NCBI GenBank assembly: GCA_020630245.1 | Contig: JAHDBZ010000020.1 | Span: forward strand, 1 to 10,166 | Origin: Candidatus Altimarinota bacterium | GTDB taxonomy: Bacteria > Patescibacteriota > Gracilibacteria > UBA4473 | Length of the DNA: 10,166 nucleotides | Direction of reading: 5' to 3' | Shown here: positions 1-5,753 of the stretch, piece after piece | Numbering within the stretch: position 1 is the stretch's first letter | Layout of the letters: each line of letters begins with the position of its first letter | Program-made: the position numbers and the translations under genes | Notes under the pieces: model-generated | What the model saw: only the letters and a program-made list of their open reading frames with translations | Told to the model about the DNA's origin: nothing | The model's database searches: none

Positions 1-271
1 CCTGAATCTTCTTCGATAGCTCAATGATCTTTCCCCAAATCTCGAGGAGCTTTTCGTCGGGAACATTAGAATCAGCGTTGAGGCGCTGTAATTTAGCAAA
101 AAGTTCGTTCTCTCTCCCAAGGTCTTCTATCTCCATGCCAATTTCTTCTTTTATCTGCGCAATGTCAGCGGCTAGCTTCATACGTTCATGAATGAGCGCG
201 AGGATGCCTGCGTCGATCTCATCGATACGTTTTCTTTTGCCAGCAAGAGCAGAGTTTTGACCAGTATTCAT
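1..271 (-). CDS. Chorismate mutase, AroQ (type II) family, partial
   Basis: This gene reads leftward from an ATG at 271 and is cut by the window edge after 90 residues. Chorismate mutase converts chorismate to prephenate, the branch point to phenylalanine and tyrosine, in the cytoplasm. Aligned with the E. coli P-protein mutase domain at a constant offset of two, every active-site residue is present: R13, R30, K41, D50, R53, S86 and Q90 (E. coli R11, R28, K39, D48, R51, S84, Q88). The pattern of three helices, with an R-x-ID-x-ID start and the RE-N-EL segment, is typical. A stand-alone enzyme would end near here; a fusion to prephenate dehydratase or another domain would continue off the edge, and this cannot be decided. 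It lies about 70 nt downstream of rsmI on the same strand and may be co-transcribed with it. No Shine-Dalgarno sequence precedes the start; a heptamer repeat sits there instead. The family call is firm. Confidence 0.88.
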   Translation of the reverse strand, partial: MNTGQNSALAGKRKRIDEIDAGILALIHERMKLAADIAQIKEEIGMEIEDLGRENELFAKLQRLNADSNVPDEKLLEIWGKIIELSKKIQ

Positions 272-273
272 TA

Positions 274-308
274 AGTAGTATGTGGTATGTAGTACGTGGT
301 AAGTATAC
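274..308. repeat. Degenerate heptamer tandem repeat, five units
   Basis: Five consecutive 7-nt units run in strict register: agtagta, tgtggta, tgtagta, cgtggta, agtatac. They fill half of the gap between the rsmI stop and the chorismate mutase start. Repeats with the same period occur at 4531, 8041, 8081, 8178 and 9563. The reverse complement of the 8178 repeat has similar units (agtatta, agtattg, cgtatta). Function is unknown. Confidence 0.7.
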
Positions 309-339
309 TCTAATTGGTTAACACTGTGAAACTATGATA

Positions 340-1026
340 CTAAGCTATTGTGAAACTCTCTGGTGCGATAATCAGCACAAACTCCCCTTTTGTATTGTCT
401 TTGTTGAAATGCGCAACGGCTTGATCGACGGAGCCTCGCCAGATTTCTTCATGCATTTTGGTTAGTTCTCGACCGACGCAAATCATTCTTTGTCCACCAA
501 CGTGCTCTTGAAGTTCTTTGAGCAGTTTTGGAAATCGATGCACGGATTCATAAACGATCTGAGACTGTGCCGCTTCTGTAAAAGATTTTATGAGTGTCTG
601 CCGGCCCTTTTTGTGCGGGAGAAATCCGTGAAAGGTAAATTTGTCCGTTGGAAATCCAGCGGCTGAGATCAGCGTCGTAAGGGCTGAGGGTCCGGGAATT
701 GGAACAATCGTTATCCCCTGCTTGGTCGCAGCGCGAGTTAGTCGAAAACCAGGATCAGAGATACCAGGCGTACCCGCATCTGAGATCAGTGCACAGGTCT
801 CCCCTGCTTTGATCCGATCGATGATTTGTAGTGTTTTAGCGTCCCCACTTTGGGCATGGAAAGAAGTCATCTTTGTCTCAATGTCGTAGCGGTCAAGTAG
901 TTTTTTGGACTGACGGGTGTCTTCGGCCGCGATGAAATCGACGTCTTTGAGTGTTTGTACGGCGCGAAAAGTTATATCTTCGAGATTTCCGATCGGAGTA
1001 GCGACGATGAATAATTTCATTTTCAT
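340..1026 (-). CDS. rsmI: 16S rRNA (cytidine(1402)-2'-O)-methyltransferase RsmI
   Basis: RsmI uses S-adenosylmethionine to methylate the 2'-O of C1402 in the 16S rRNA decoding centre. It belongs to the tetrapyrrole-methylase fold. Numbering from GTG 1032, the signatures are ATPIGNLEDIT (11-21), AEDTR (36-40), ISDAGTPGISDPG (83-95), the PGPSA loop (113-117), YESVHR (161-166), GRELTK (187-192) and GEFVLI (216-221). The protein ends right after GEFVLI, so it is about 55 residues shorter than E. coli RsmI (286) and lacks the C-terminal domain; such short forms exist in other lineages. Possible starts are GTG 1032, ATG 1026 and ATG 1020. ATG 1026 is chosen because a TATAGT box covers the GTG and would put the transcript start almost at this ATG. 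No Shine-Dalgarno sequence is visible. It is the first gene of a leftward pair with chorismate mutase. Confidence 0.93.
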   Translation of the reverse strand: MKMKLFIVATPIGNLEDITFRAVQTLKDVDFIAAEDTRQSKKLLDRYDIETKMTSFHAQSGDAKTLQIIDRIKAGETCALISDAGTPGISDPGFRLTRAATKQGITIVPIPGPSALTTLISAAGFPTDKFTFHGFLPHKKGRQTLIKSFTEAAQSQIVYESVHRFPKLLKELQEHVGGQRMICVGRELTKMHEEIWRGSVDQAVAHFNKDNTKGEFVLIIAPESFTIA

Positions 1027-1030
1027 GGAC

Positions 1031-1059
1031 ACTATAGATCAAACATCAGAAACCACCAA
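1031..1059 (-). promoter_or_regulatory. Possible rsmI promoter
   Basis: Reading leftward, TTGGTG (1059-1054) is followed after 17 nt by TATAGT (1036-1031). The -10 box matches five of six consensus bases, the -35 box only three. The predicted transcript start, about 7 nt on, falls near the ATG at 1026, which would give a leaderless or nearly leaderless mRNA. This is a consensus match only. Confidence 0.4.
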
Positions 1060-1061
1060 CC

Positions 1062-1209
1062 CGTCATCCTGAGGCATGAGTGAACCGAATGCAGAAGGAT
1101 CTCCCGTTTCAAATTCGTAGCTTTGAAATTCGTACGTGAGACTTTGAGATTTCTGTACTAAAATTGGAGGTCCTTCTTCGCTCGCTGGCGCTCACTCATC
1201 AGGATGACG
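1062..1209. repeat. Paired inverted palindromic repeat (REPIN-like), about 148 bp
   Basis: Two units of 41 and 42 bp (1062-1102 and 1168-1209) face each other in inverted orientation. Both begin, reading inward, with CGTCATCCTGA. Both end with a GAAGGAYCT-type block; the inner blocks agaaggatctcc and its counterpart differ by one base. The left unit can fold with ATCCT/AGGAT (1066-1070 with 1096-1100), a 3x3 internal loop, and GCAT/ATGC. The spacer holds a direct repeat of aaattcgta (1111-1119, 1126-1134) and a TTTCAAA/TTTGAAA dyad. The outward CGTCAT ends match those of the GIY-YIG unit at 5329-5723. There is no open frame inside. It occupies the divergent intergenic region between rsmI and the transporter gene. 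Confidence 0.75.
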
Positions 1210-1234
1210 GTCTAAAAAAACTTGTTTTTAGGGC

Positions 1235-1250
1235 AATTTTGTGCAAAATT
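1235..1250. promoter_or_regulatory. AT-rich dyad upstream of the transporter gene
   Basis: AATTTTG and CAAAATT form a perfect 7-bp inverted repeat around a TG centre, 30 bp before the transporter ATG. It could be a regulator binding site. In such AT-rich sequence chance is a serious alternative, and no convincing promoter is seen around it. Confidence 0.25.
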
Positions 1251-1279
1251 TAAGTTTGAATTAATCCCCTCCTATAAAC

Positions 1280-2767
1280 ATGTCGAAAAGTTCTCATCCA
1301 GTTTGGTCTTCGAAATGGGTCTTTATCTTGGCAGCCGTTGGTGCCGCCGCAGGACTCGGTAATCTCTGGCGATTTCCCTATCTCACTTATGAAAATGGTG
1401 GAGCGGCCTTCCTGGTGGCGTACGTCATTTGTCTCGTCTTTCTCGCCAAGCCAATCATGATGGTGGAGATCGGTATGGCTCAAAAACTCAGAGCTGATAT
1501 GCTCGGATCTCTAAGCTACGCTGCCGGGCGCTTTGGTCGTTTTGTGGCCTGGGCAGTTACGCTGTTGGTGTTAGCCCTTGGGGGGTATTACGCTGCCATT
1601 ATCGGTTGGAGTTGGGATTTTCTCTATGCGAGTCCCAATCTAGCTTGGGGCGGTGATGCGCAGGGTTATTTTCATAAAAATATTCTAAATCTTAGTGACG
1701 GTCCTGGGACGTTTGGCGGCTTTTCCTGGCCGATTGTGATCGGCTTGATTCTAACGTATGTGGCGGTCTATTTATCAATATTTAAGGGAGTTATATCGGT
1801 TGGAACAGTGGTTAAATATACCGTCCCGATTCCTTTTATTTTTCTCGTGATCCTCTTCCTAAACTCAACGACGCTGCCGGGGAGTTTCGAAGGTTTCAAG
1901 TATTTCCTGATTCCAGACTGGAAGATGTTGTCCGAACCGGGGCTCTGGAAAGATGCGGTAACAATGAGTTTCTTCTCCACCAATGCTGGGATCGCCCTCA
2001 CGATGGTTTACGCACAGTTTAATAAAGCAAAGCAAGACATCGTACAATCGGCTTGGTTTATCGGTTTGGGAGACTTATTTGTCAGCTTTGTAGCTGGTCT
2101 GGCTATGTTTGGTACGCTCGGTTACATGGCCGGCACTGAAGGCAAAGCTATTTCTGATGTGGTCGCTTCTGGGCCTACTTTGGCCTTTGTAACGCTTCCA
2201 ACAGCACTGGAGATGCTACCGTTTGCGGCTGGATTCTTTGCGGTACTGTTCTTCCTGTCTTTGATCACGTTGGCGATCGACAGTATGTTTGCCATTGTTG
2301 AAGTGATTGTGAGTGCACTACGAACGCAATTCCGTTCATTACGCGCTATGCCGCTCAAAACCTTCGTTATGCTGATCTGTGCGATTATGTTCGTACTGAG
2401 TCTAGCCTTTGCTGGTGGGAACGGTCTGTATCGACTTGATATTATCGACCATTTCCTCTTCTCTCACCTCTTCTACTTCACGATCACGGCCCAGGTACTC
2501 ATTGCTGGTTGGCTCTTTCCGATTGAAAAACTTCGTGAATACATCAATAGTGTTTCGGCGATGCAGCTCGGAACGTGGTTTGAATATCTGATGAAATACA
2601 TCGCGCCCGTAATCTTTGTCGGTCTTTATCTGGCATCTCTACCAGAGGAACTCAAAGCCAATTATGAAGGTTACAGTAATGAAGCGATTCTTTGGTGGGG
2701 CATCTTCCCATTAGCGTTGATCGTAGGACTCGCTTGGCTGCTCTCTAAAGATCAACCGGAAAGTTAA
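1280..2767 (+). CDS. Sodium-dependent transporter, neurotransmitter:sodium symporter (SNF/SLC6-like) family
   Basis: This is an inner-membrane LeuT-fold symporter that couples Na+ entry to uptake of an amino acid or similar solute. The protein has 495 residues and about 12 hydrophobic segments (roughly 12-36, 42-65, 86-112, 150-168, 173-195, 226-246, 257-283, 313-348, 360-378, 388-415, 436-455, 468-488). TM1 carries the family signature GAAAGLGNLWRFPY (21-34) followed by ENGG (38-41). G25 stands where monoamine transporters have Asp, which argues for an amino-acid-type substrate. The unwound TM6 segment is FFSTNAG (231-237), with S233 at the Na1 position. TM8 has LITLAIDSMF (328-337); D334-S335 match the Asp-Ser pair of the Na2 site in animal SLC6 proteins rather than the Thr-Ser of LeuT. 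The ATG at 1280 is used; no Shine-Dalgarno sequence precedes it. The substrate cannot be named. Confidence 0.92.
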   Translation: MSKSSHPVWSSKWVFILAAVGAAAGLGNLWRFPYLTYENGGAAFLVAYVICLVFLAKPIMMVEIGMAQKLRADMLGSLSYAAGRFGRFVAWAVTLLVLALGGYYAAIIGWSWDFLYASPNLAWGGDAQGYFHKNILNLSDGPGTFGGFSWPIVIGLILTYVAVYLSIFKGVISVGTVVKYTVPIPFIFLVILFLNSTTLPGSFEGFKYFLIPDWKMLSEPGLWKDAVTMSFFSTNAGIALTMVYAQFNKAKQDIVQSAWFIGLGDLFVSFVAGLAMFGTLGYMAGTEGKAISDVVASGPTLAFVTLPTALEMLPFAAGFFAVLFFLSLITLAIDSMFAIVEVIVSALRTQFRSLRAMPLKTFVMLICAIMFVLSLAFAGGNGLYRLDIIDHFLFSHLFYFTITAQVLIAGWLFPIEKLREYINSVSAMQLGTWFEYLMKYIAPVIFVGLYLASLPEELKANYEGYSNEAILWWGIFPLALIVGLAWLLSKDQPES

Positions 2768-2777
2768 ATTGTTAATT

Positions 2778-3143
2778 ATGTCTGCCGAAAACCGTCATGT
2801 AATTCCATTGGACCAGAATAGTAATTTGTTTAATACACTTGCTGGGTGGGCTGATGCAAATCTATTAGGCCTCAAGGGAAGTGATGATTTGGTGGACGAA
2901 GGTCGTATAGCTTGGGATATAAATGATACACGGGCTCCGGAATCGGTTTCAGCTGAATTTTTACTGCGAGGTACGGTCAAAAAAAGTGTTTTCCTAGGGA
3001 CTCTTTTAGAAAAAAGATTTTCTATGCCATCAGGACCGGTTCTCGGAGCAAAAAATTCAAGTCAAATCTATACAAAAGAAGTACAAGGAGCGGTGGCTGG
3101 ATTGATAGATGAGTATTTAGAAGAAACACCAAAAGCGGCTTAA
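2778..3143 (+). CDS. Hypothetical protein, 121 residues
   Basis: The family is not recognised. The frame starts at ATG 2778, 10 nt after the transporter stop; a TTG at 2769 is a possible but less likely start. The product is soluble-looking and mildly acidic, with no signal peptide, membrane segment or cysteine. A middle part predicted as mixed strand/helix (around 64-80) precedes a Gly/Pro-containing stretch and an acidic C-terminal helix ending in Ala. Base composition is AT-richer than that of its neighbours. The very short gap suggests co-transcription with the transporter, so it may serve it. It is unlikely to be noise, because the frame fills the space exactly and a strong promoter for the next gene begins at its stop codon. 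It has no Shine-Dalgarno sequence. Confidence 0.65.
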   Translation: MSAENRHVIPLDQNSNLFNTLAGWADANLLGLKGSDDLVDEGRIAWDINDTRAPESVSAEFLLRGTVKKSVFLGTLLEKRFSMPSGPVLGAKNSSQIYTKEVQGAVAGLIDEYLEETPKAA

Positions 3144-3168
3144 AAAAAGGCCCGATTTGTGCTATAAT
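3140..3168 (+). promoter_or_regulatory. Promoter of the acyl-CoA synthetase gene
   Basis: A perfect TATAAT (3163-3168) carries the extended -10 TG (3160-3161). A weak TTAAAA (3140-3145) lies 17 nt upstream and overlaps the stop codon of the preceding gene. Transcription would begin near 3175 and give a leader of about 14 nt before the ATG at 3189. This is the best sigma-70-type promoter in the window and implies that the synthetase is transcribed separately from the transporter. Confidence 0.65.
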
Positions 3169-3188
3169 AGAGGGAAACAAAAACAAAC

Positions 3189-5252
3189 ATGTCTCTCAAT
3201 ACATTTTTTCGTCCACGATCGGTTGCCGTTGTTGGGGTTTCTGAGAACCTCAATAAGCTCGGCTCTATTATCTTTCAAAACATCATCGAAGGCGGATTTT
3301 CCGGAGATCTATACGGAGTCAATCCCAAGCTTGGTGGGCAGTCACTGCTCGATAAACCTTGCGTGACTTCCCTAACAGAAGTGGAAACAGTTTTAGATCT
3401 AGTGGTTGTTGTCGTGCCGGGGAAATTTGCCGAAAGCGTGATCGATGATGCGATCACGAATGGAACTAAAAATATCATCATTATCTCGGCTGGTTTTTCC
3501 GAAGTCGGTAATGATGATCTGGAAGCTACTATTGCGCAGAAATGTGCAGAAAATGATATCAATCTCCTCGGACCCAATTGTCTCGGGGTAATTTTTCCTC
3601 ATGCGCAGCTCAACGCGAGTTTTGCGGATGGGAACCCCCTACCCGGAAATATTTGTTTTGTGAGCCAATCTGGAGCCTTTTGTACGGCCATGCTGGATTG
3701 GGCAGCGGATAAAAATATTGGGTTCTCTCATTTTATATCCCTAGGGAATAAAGCTGGTATTTCAGAAGTTGAAATCCTCGAAGATCTCATGGAGGACGAT
3801 CAGGTAGACATGTTTGCTTTCTACCTAGAATCACTAGCCCATGGTCCAGAGTTCCTGGAAGCGATTAAAAAATGCTCAAAACCGGTCGTTATCCTCGAAC
3901 CAGGGAAATCAGTCAAAGCAGCGGAAGCAGCTTCCAGCCATACTGGTTCACTAGCGCCCAACTATCGCGTGCTGCAAATGGCCTATAAGCAGGCCGGAGC
4001 AATTCAGGTTTTCTCGATGGAGGCCATGTTTGGACTCTTGGAAATGCTGACCAATCATGCGCACAAGCGCTTCGGTAAAAACCTAGCGGTGATTACCAAT
4101 GCGGGTGGTGTCGGAGTCCTGACCACAGATCTGAGTGAAGATGCACATCTAAATCTCATGACCTTTAGTGACGCCACGCAGGTGAAGCTCAAAGAAAAAC
4201 TACCGGCTGAAGCCAATACCAAAAACCCGGTGGATATTATCGGAGATGCTCGCGCGGATCGTTATGAAGCCGCTCTTGAGATCCTAGCAGCAGATGATTC
4301 GGTGGACCAAATCCTAGTCTTGCTCACACCACAACGAACCACCGAAGTCGAAGCCACAGCAGAATTAATTGGGAAGATCAGTCAAAAAACCGATAAAAAC
4401 ATCGTTACGAGCTTCATTGGTGGAGCGCGAACTAAGCTTGGGCTACCGATTCTTAAAAAATACGGTGTGCCTCACTTTAGCTTCCCAGTAGATGCGACGA
4501 ATGTGATGGGGCTGCTCGCTAATCGCTCGCAAGTGAGAAGTGAGAAGTTAGAAGTGAGAAGTAAGAGTAATGCCCAATTGAAAGTTTTATTTGCGGATGC
4601 GATAGCCAAAAATTTGAAATCTTTGCCACAGTCCTCGGTTAATCAAGTCTTAGCGCACTACGGGTTTGATTTCCCACGGAACTGCAACTTTGCGGAGTAT
4701 GATCAAGCACTTGAATGTGCCAGTCAGTTTTTTCCAAGCCCGGTCGTGATGAAGATCTCTTCGCCATCAGCGCTGCATAAAACTGATCTCAAAGGGGTCG
4801 TGCTCAATGTCGATACGCCAGAAAAATTCCAAGAAGTCTGGGACGCACTCAATACTTCTATGGACGTAGCTGGTATCACGGATGGCTCTGTGCAAGTCCA
4901 GGAACAGATCCCAGAAGGAACAGAAGTCATTATGGGGATGAATAGTGATCCAAACTTTGGCCCAGTTCTCCTCTTCGGAGCTGGAGGAATTTATACCGAG
5001 GTCTTCGCAGATACAACCGTGCGAGTCTTACCAACGAGTGACTTTGACGCGGTGATTGACGAAACCAAAATCGGTAAAATTCTTCGCGGAGTACGTGGCG
5101 AAGCGTCAAAAGCAGTTGGTCCATTGGTTGAAACAATGGAAAAACTACAACAACTCGTCCTCGATTTTCCAGAGATCACTTCAATCGATGCCAACCCGGT
5201 ATTGGTGACCGAAGATCGGGCGGTATGTGTGGATTTTAAAATATTAGTCTAA
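3189..5252 (+). CDS. ADP-forming acyl-CoA (acetate-CoA) synthetase, fused alpha and beta parts
   Basis: This enzyme converts an acyl-CoA, ADP and phosphate to the free acid, CoA and ATP through phosphohistidine intermediates. It gives substrate-level ATP in fermenters and archaea. The 687 residues contain, in order, a CoA-binding Rossmann domain (RPRSVAVVGVSE, 8-19), succinyl-CoA-synthetase-like domains (FVSQSGAF 157-164; ASSHTGSLA 248-256 with the phosphorylated His at 251; ITNAGGVGVL 302-311), and an ATP-grasp domain from about 465. That domain has LHKTDLKGVVL (529-539), GPVLLFGAGGIYTE (591-604) and IDANPVLV (666-673). Length is normal for the fused form. Residues about 448-460, in the linker before the ATP-grasp part, are encoded by a heptamer repeat. 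Acetate is the usual substrate, but branched or aryl acids are possible. The gene follows a sodium symporter and a small unknown gene, with its own promoter and only a weak Shine-Dalgarno-like AGGG. Confidence 0.92.
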   Translation: MSLNTFFRPRSVAVVGVSENLNKLGSIIFQNIIEGGFSGDLYGVNPKLGGQSLLDKPCVTSLTEVETVLDLVVVVVPGKFAESVIDDAITNGTKNIIIISAGFSEVGNDDLEATIAQKCAENDINLLGPNCLGVIFPHAQLNASFADGNPLPGNICFVSQSGAFCTAMLDWAADKNIGFSHFISLGNKAGISEVEILEDLMEDDQVDMFAFYLESLAHGPEFLEAIKKCSKPVVILEPGKSVKAAEAASSHTGSLAPNYRVLQMAYKQAGAIQVFSMEAMFGLLEMLTNHAHKRFGKNLAVITNAGGVGVLTTDLSEDAHLNLMTFSDATQVKLKEKLPAEANTKNPVDIIGDARADRYEAALEILAADDSVDQILVLLTPQRTTEVEATAELIGKISQKTDKNIVTSFIGGARTKLGLPILKKYGVPHFSFPVDATNVMGLLANRSQVRSEKLEVRSKSNAQLKVLFADAIAKNLKSLPQSSVNQVLAHYGFDFPRNCNFAEYDQALECASQFFPSPVVMKISSPSALHKTDLKGVVLNVDTPEKFQEVWDALNTSMDVAGITDGSVQVQEQIPEGTEVIMGMNSDPNFGPVLLFGAGGIYTEVFADTTVRVLPTSDFDAVIDETKIGKILRGVRGEASKAVGPLVETMEKLQQLVLDFPEITSIDANPVLVTEDRAVCVDFKILV
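4531..4565 (+). repeat. Heptamer repeat inside the acyl-CoA synthetase gene
   Basis: Five 7-nt units in register (aagtgag, aagtgag, aagttag, aagtgag, aagtaag) encode the charged stretch from about Q448 to S460. It sits in the hinge between the CoA-ligase domains and the ATP-grasp domain. Period 7 is not a multiple of a codon, so the protein sequence is not itself a simple repeat. The reading frame is kept. Confidence 0.75.
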
Positions 5253-5328
5253 AACGTATTTGTTTCTGGCTTAAAGAGATAGGGCCTTATAAGTGTTAAG
5301 AAAGTATTAAATTCATATTAACTTCCTC

Positions 5329-5353
5329 CGTCATTCCAGCTTGGCTGGAATCT
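5329..5353 (+). repeat. Left palindrome of the GIY-YIG unit
   Basis: CGTC is followed by a perfect 8-bp hairpin, ATTCCAGC (5333-5340), loop TTG, GCTGGAAT (5344-5351), then CT. It ends 22 nt before the GIY-YIG start codon. No T-run follows, so it is not a typical intrinsic terminator for the preceding gene. Confidence 0.8.
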
Positions 5354-5375
5354 AAAGAGTTCTTAGCTTGGAAGC

Positions 5376-5732
5376 ATGAGAAACTTTGATGATAATAGAG
5401 TTTTTGGTGTGTACATTATGGGGAATAACCGTCCGACACTCTACGTTGGCATGACGAATCATCTTGGAGATAGAGTTCTGGAACACAAGATGGGGCGTAA
5501 TAAAGGGTTTACTAAAAAGTATGGTCTTAAGAAGTGCTTGTATTATGAGCAATGTGAATCGCCAATGCAGGCTATTATTCGTGAAAAACAAATCAAAAAC
5601 ATGAAACGAATAGAAAAATTAGAACTTATTGAATCAGTAAACCCTGTGTATGCTGATCTTTCAGGAGAGATTGTTTATCTATTTGGGACTGATTATCCAG
5701 ATCCTGGCCAAGCCAGGATGACGAAAGAGTGA
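5376..5732 (+). CDS. GIY-YIG family nuclease, small single-domain (UPF0213/YhbQ-like)
   Basis: The 118-residue protein is a single GIY-YIG catalytic domain. Such domains cut DNA with one metal ion and occur in homing endonucleases, UvrC, Slx1 and small stand-alone proteins of unsettled function. The two signature strands are GVYIM (11-15) and LYVGMT (22-27). The expected catalytic and core residues are present: Y13, Y23, R33 (GDRVLEH), H37, Y49 and E70 (REKQIK). The domain ends near L95. The last 11 residues, from P108, come largely from the right-hand palindrome. A stop in frame just upstream makes ATG 5376 the first possible start; GGAAG lies 2 nt before it and is too close for a good Shine-Dalgarno sequence. 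The frame stops at TGA 5730. The gene sits inside inverted palindromes between unrelated housekeeping genes, as expected for an inserted unit. Confidence 0.88.
   Translation: MRNFDDNRVFGVYIMGNNRPTLYVGMTNHLGDRVLEHKMGRNKGFTKKYGLKKCLYYEQCESPMQAIIREKQIKNMKRIEKLELIESVNPVYADLSGEIVYLFGTDYPDPGQARMTKE
5699..5723 (-). repeat. Right palindrome of the GIY-YIG unit
   Basis: This is the inverted partner of 5329-5353: an 8-bp hairpin of ATCCTGGC (5701-5708), loop CAA, GCCAGGAT (5712-5719), then GACG. Read in the same orientation it differs from the left copy at six of 25 positions. All six are three base-paired double changes, so both hairpins remain perfect. It overlaps the C-terminal codons of the GIY-YIG gene. 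Confidence 0.8.
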
Positions 5733-5753
5733 GGTTGAGTTAGAATAAACTCA

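Larger units (their letters stand above)
5329..5723. mobile_element. Candidate mobile unit: GIY-YIG gene between inverted hairpins
   Basis: A 395-bp unit is bounded by two 25-bp palindromes in inverted orientation, with CGTCAT facing outward at each end. It contains nearly all of the GIY-YIG gene. The ends resemble those of the paired repeat at 1062-1209, which has no gene. The layout recalls REP palindromes with their RAYT transposase, but with a different nuclease. Mobility is inferred from structure only; no target-site duplication is obvious. Confidence 0.45.

Noticed and set aside
274..308. CRISPR-like repeats
   Set aside because: Units are 7 nt, contiguous and degenerate, with no spacers; no cas gene is present.
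641..889. Open frame antisense to rsmI
   Set aside because: No recognisable protein features, and the minus-strand rsmI is clearly the coding frame.
1273..1278. TATAAA as the -10 box of the transporter gene
   Set aside because: It ends 1 nt before the ATG, so transcription would begin inside the gene; no matching -35 box at the right distance.
2769..2777. TTG start for the 121-residue hypothetical protein
   Set aside because: An ATG lies three codons later with no Shine-Dalgarno evidence favouring the TTG.
5333..5351. Rho-independent terminator for the acyl-CoA synthetase gene
   Set aside because: The hairpin is good, but no T-run follows, and its inverted partner at 5701-5719 shows it belongs to a repeat pair.
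5730..5732. TGA recoded as an amino acid, as in some Patescibacteria (Gracilibacteria)
   Set aside because: TGA ends the GIY-YIG frame at a sensible place, and no gene here has an internal in-frame TGA.
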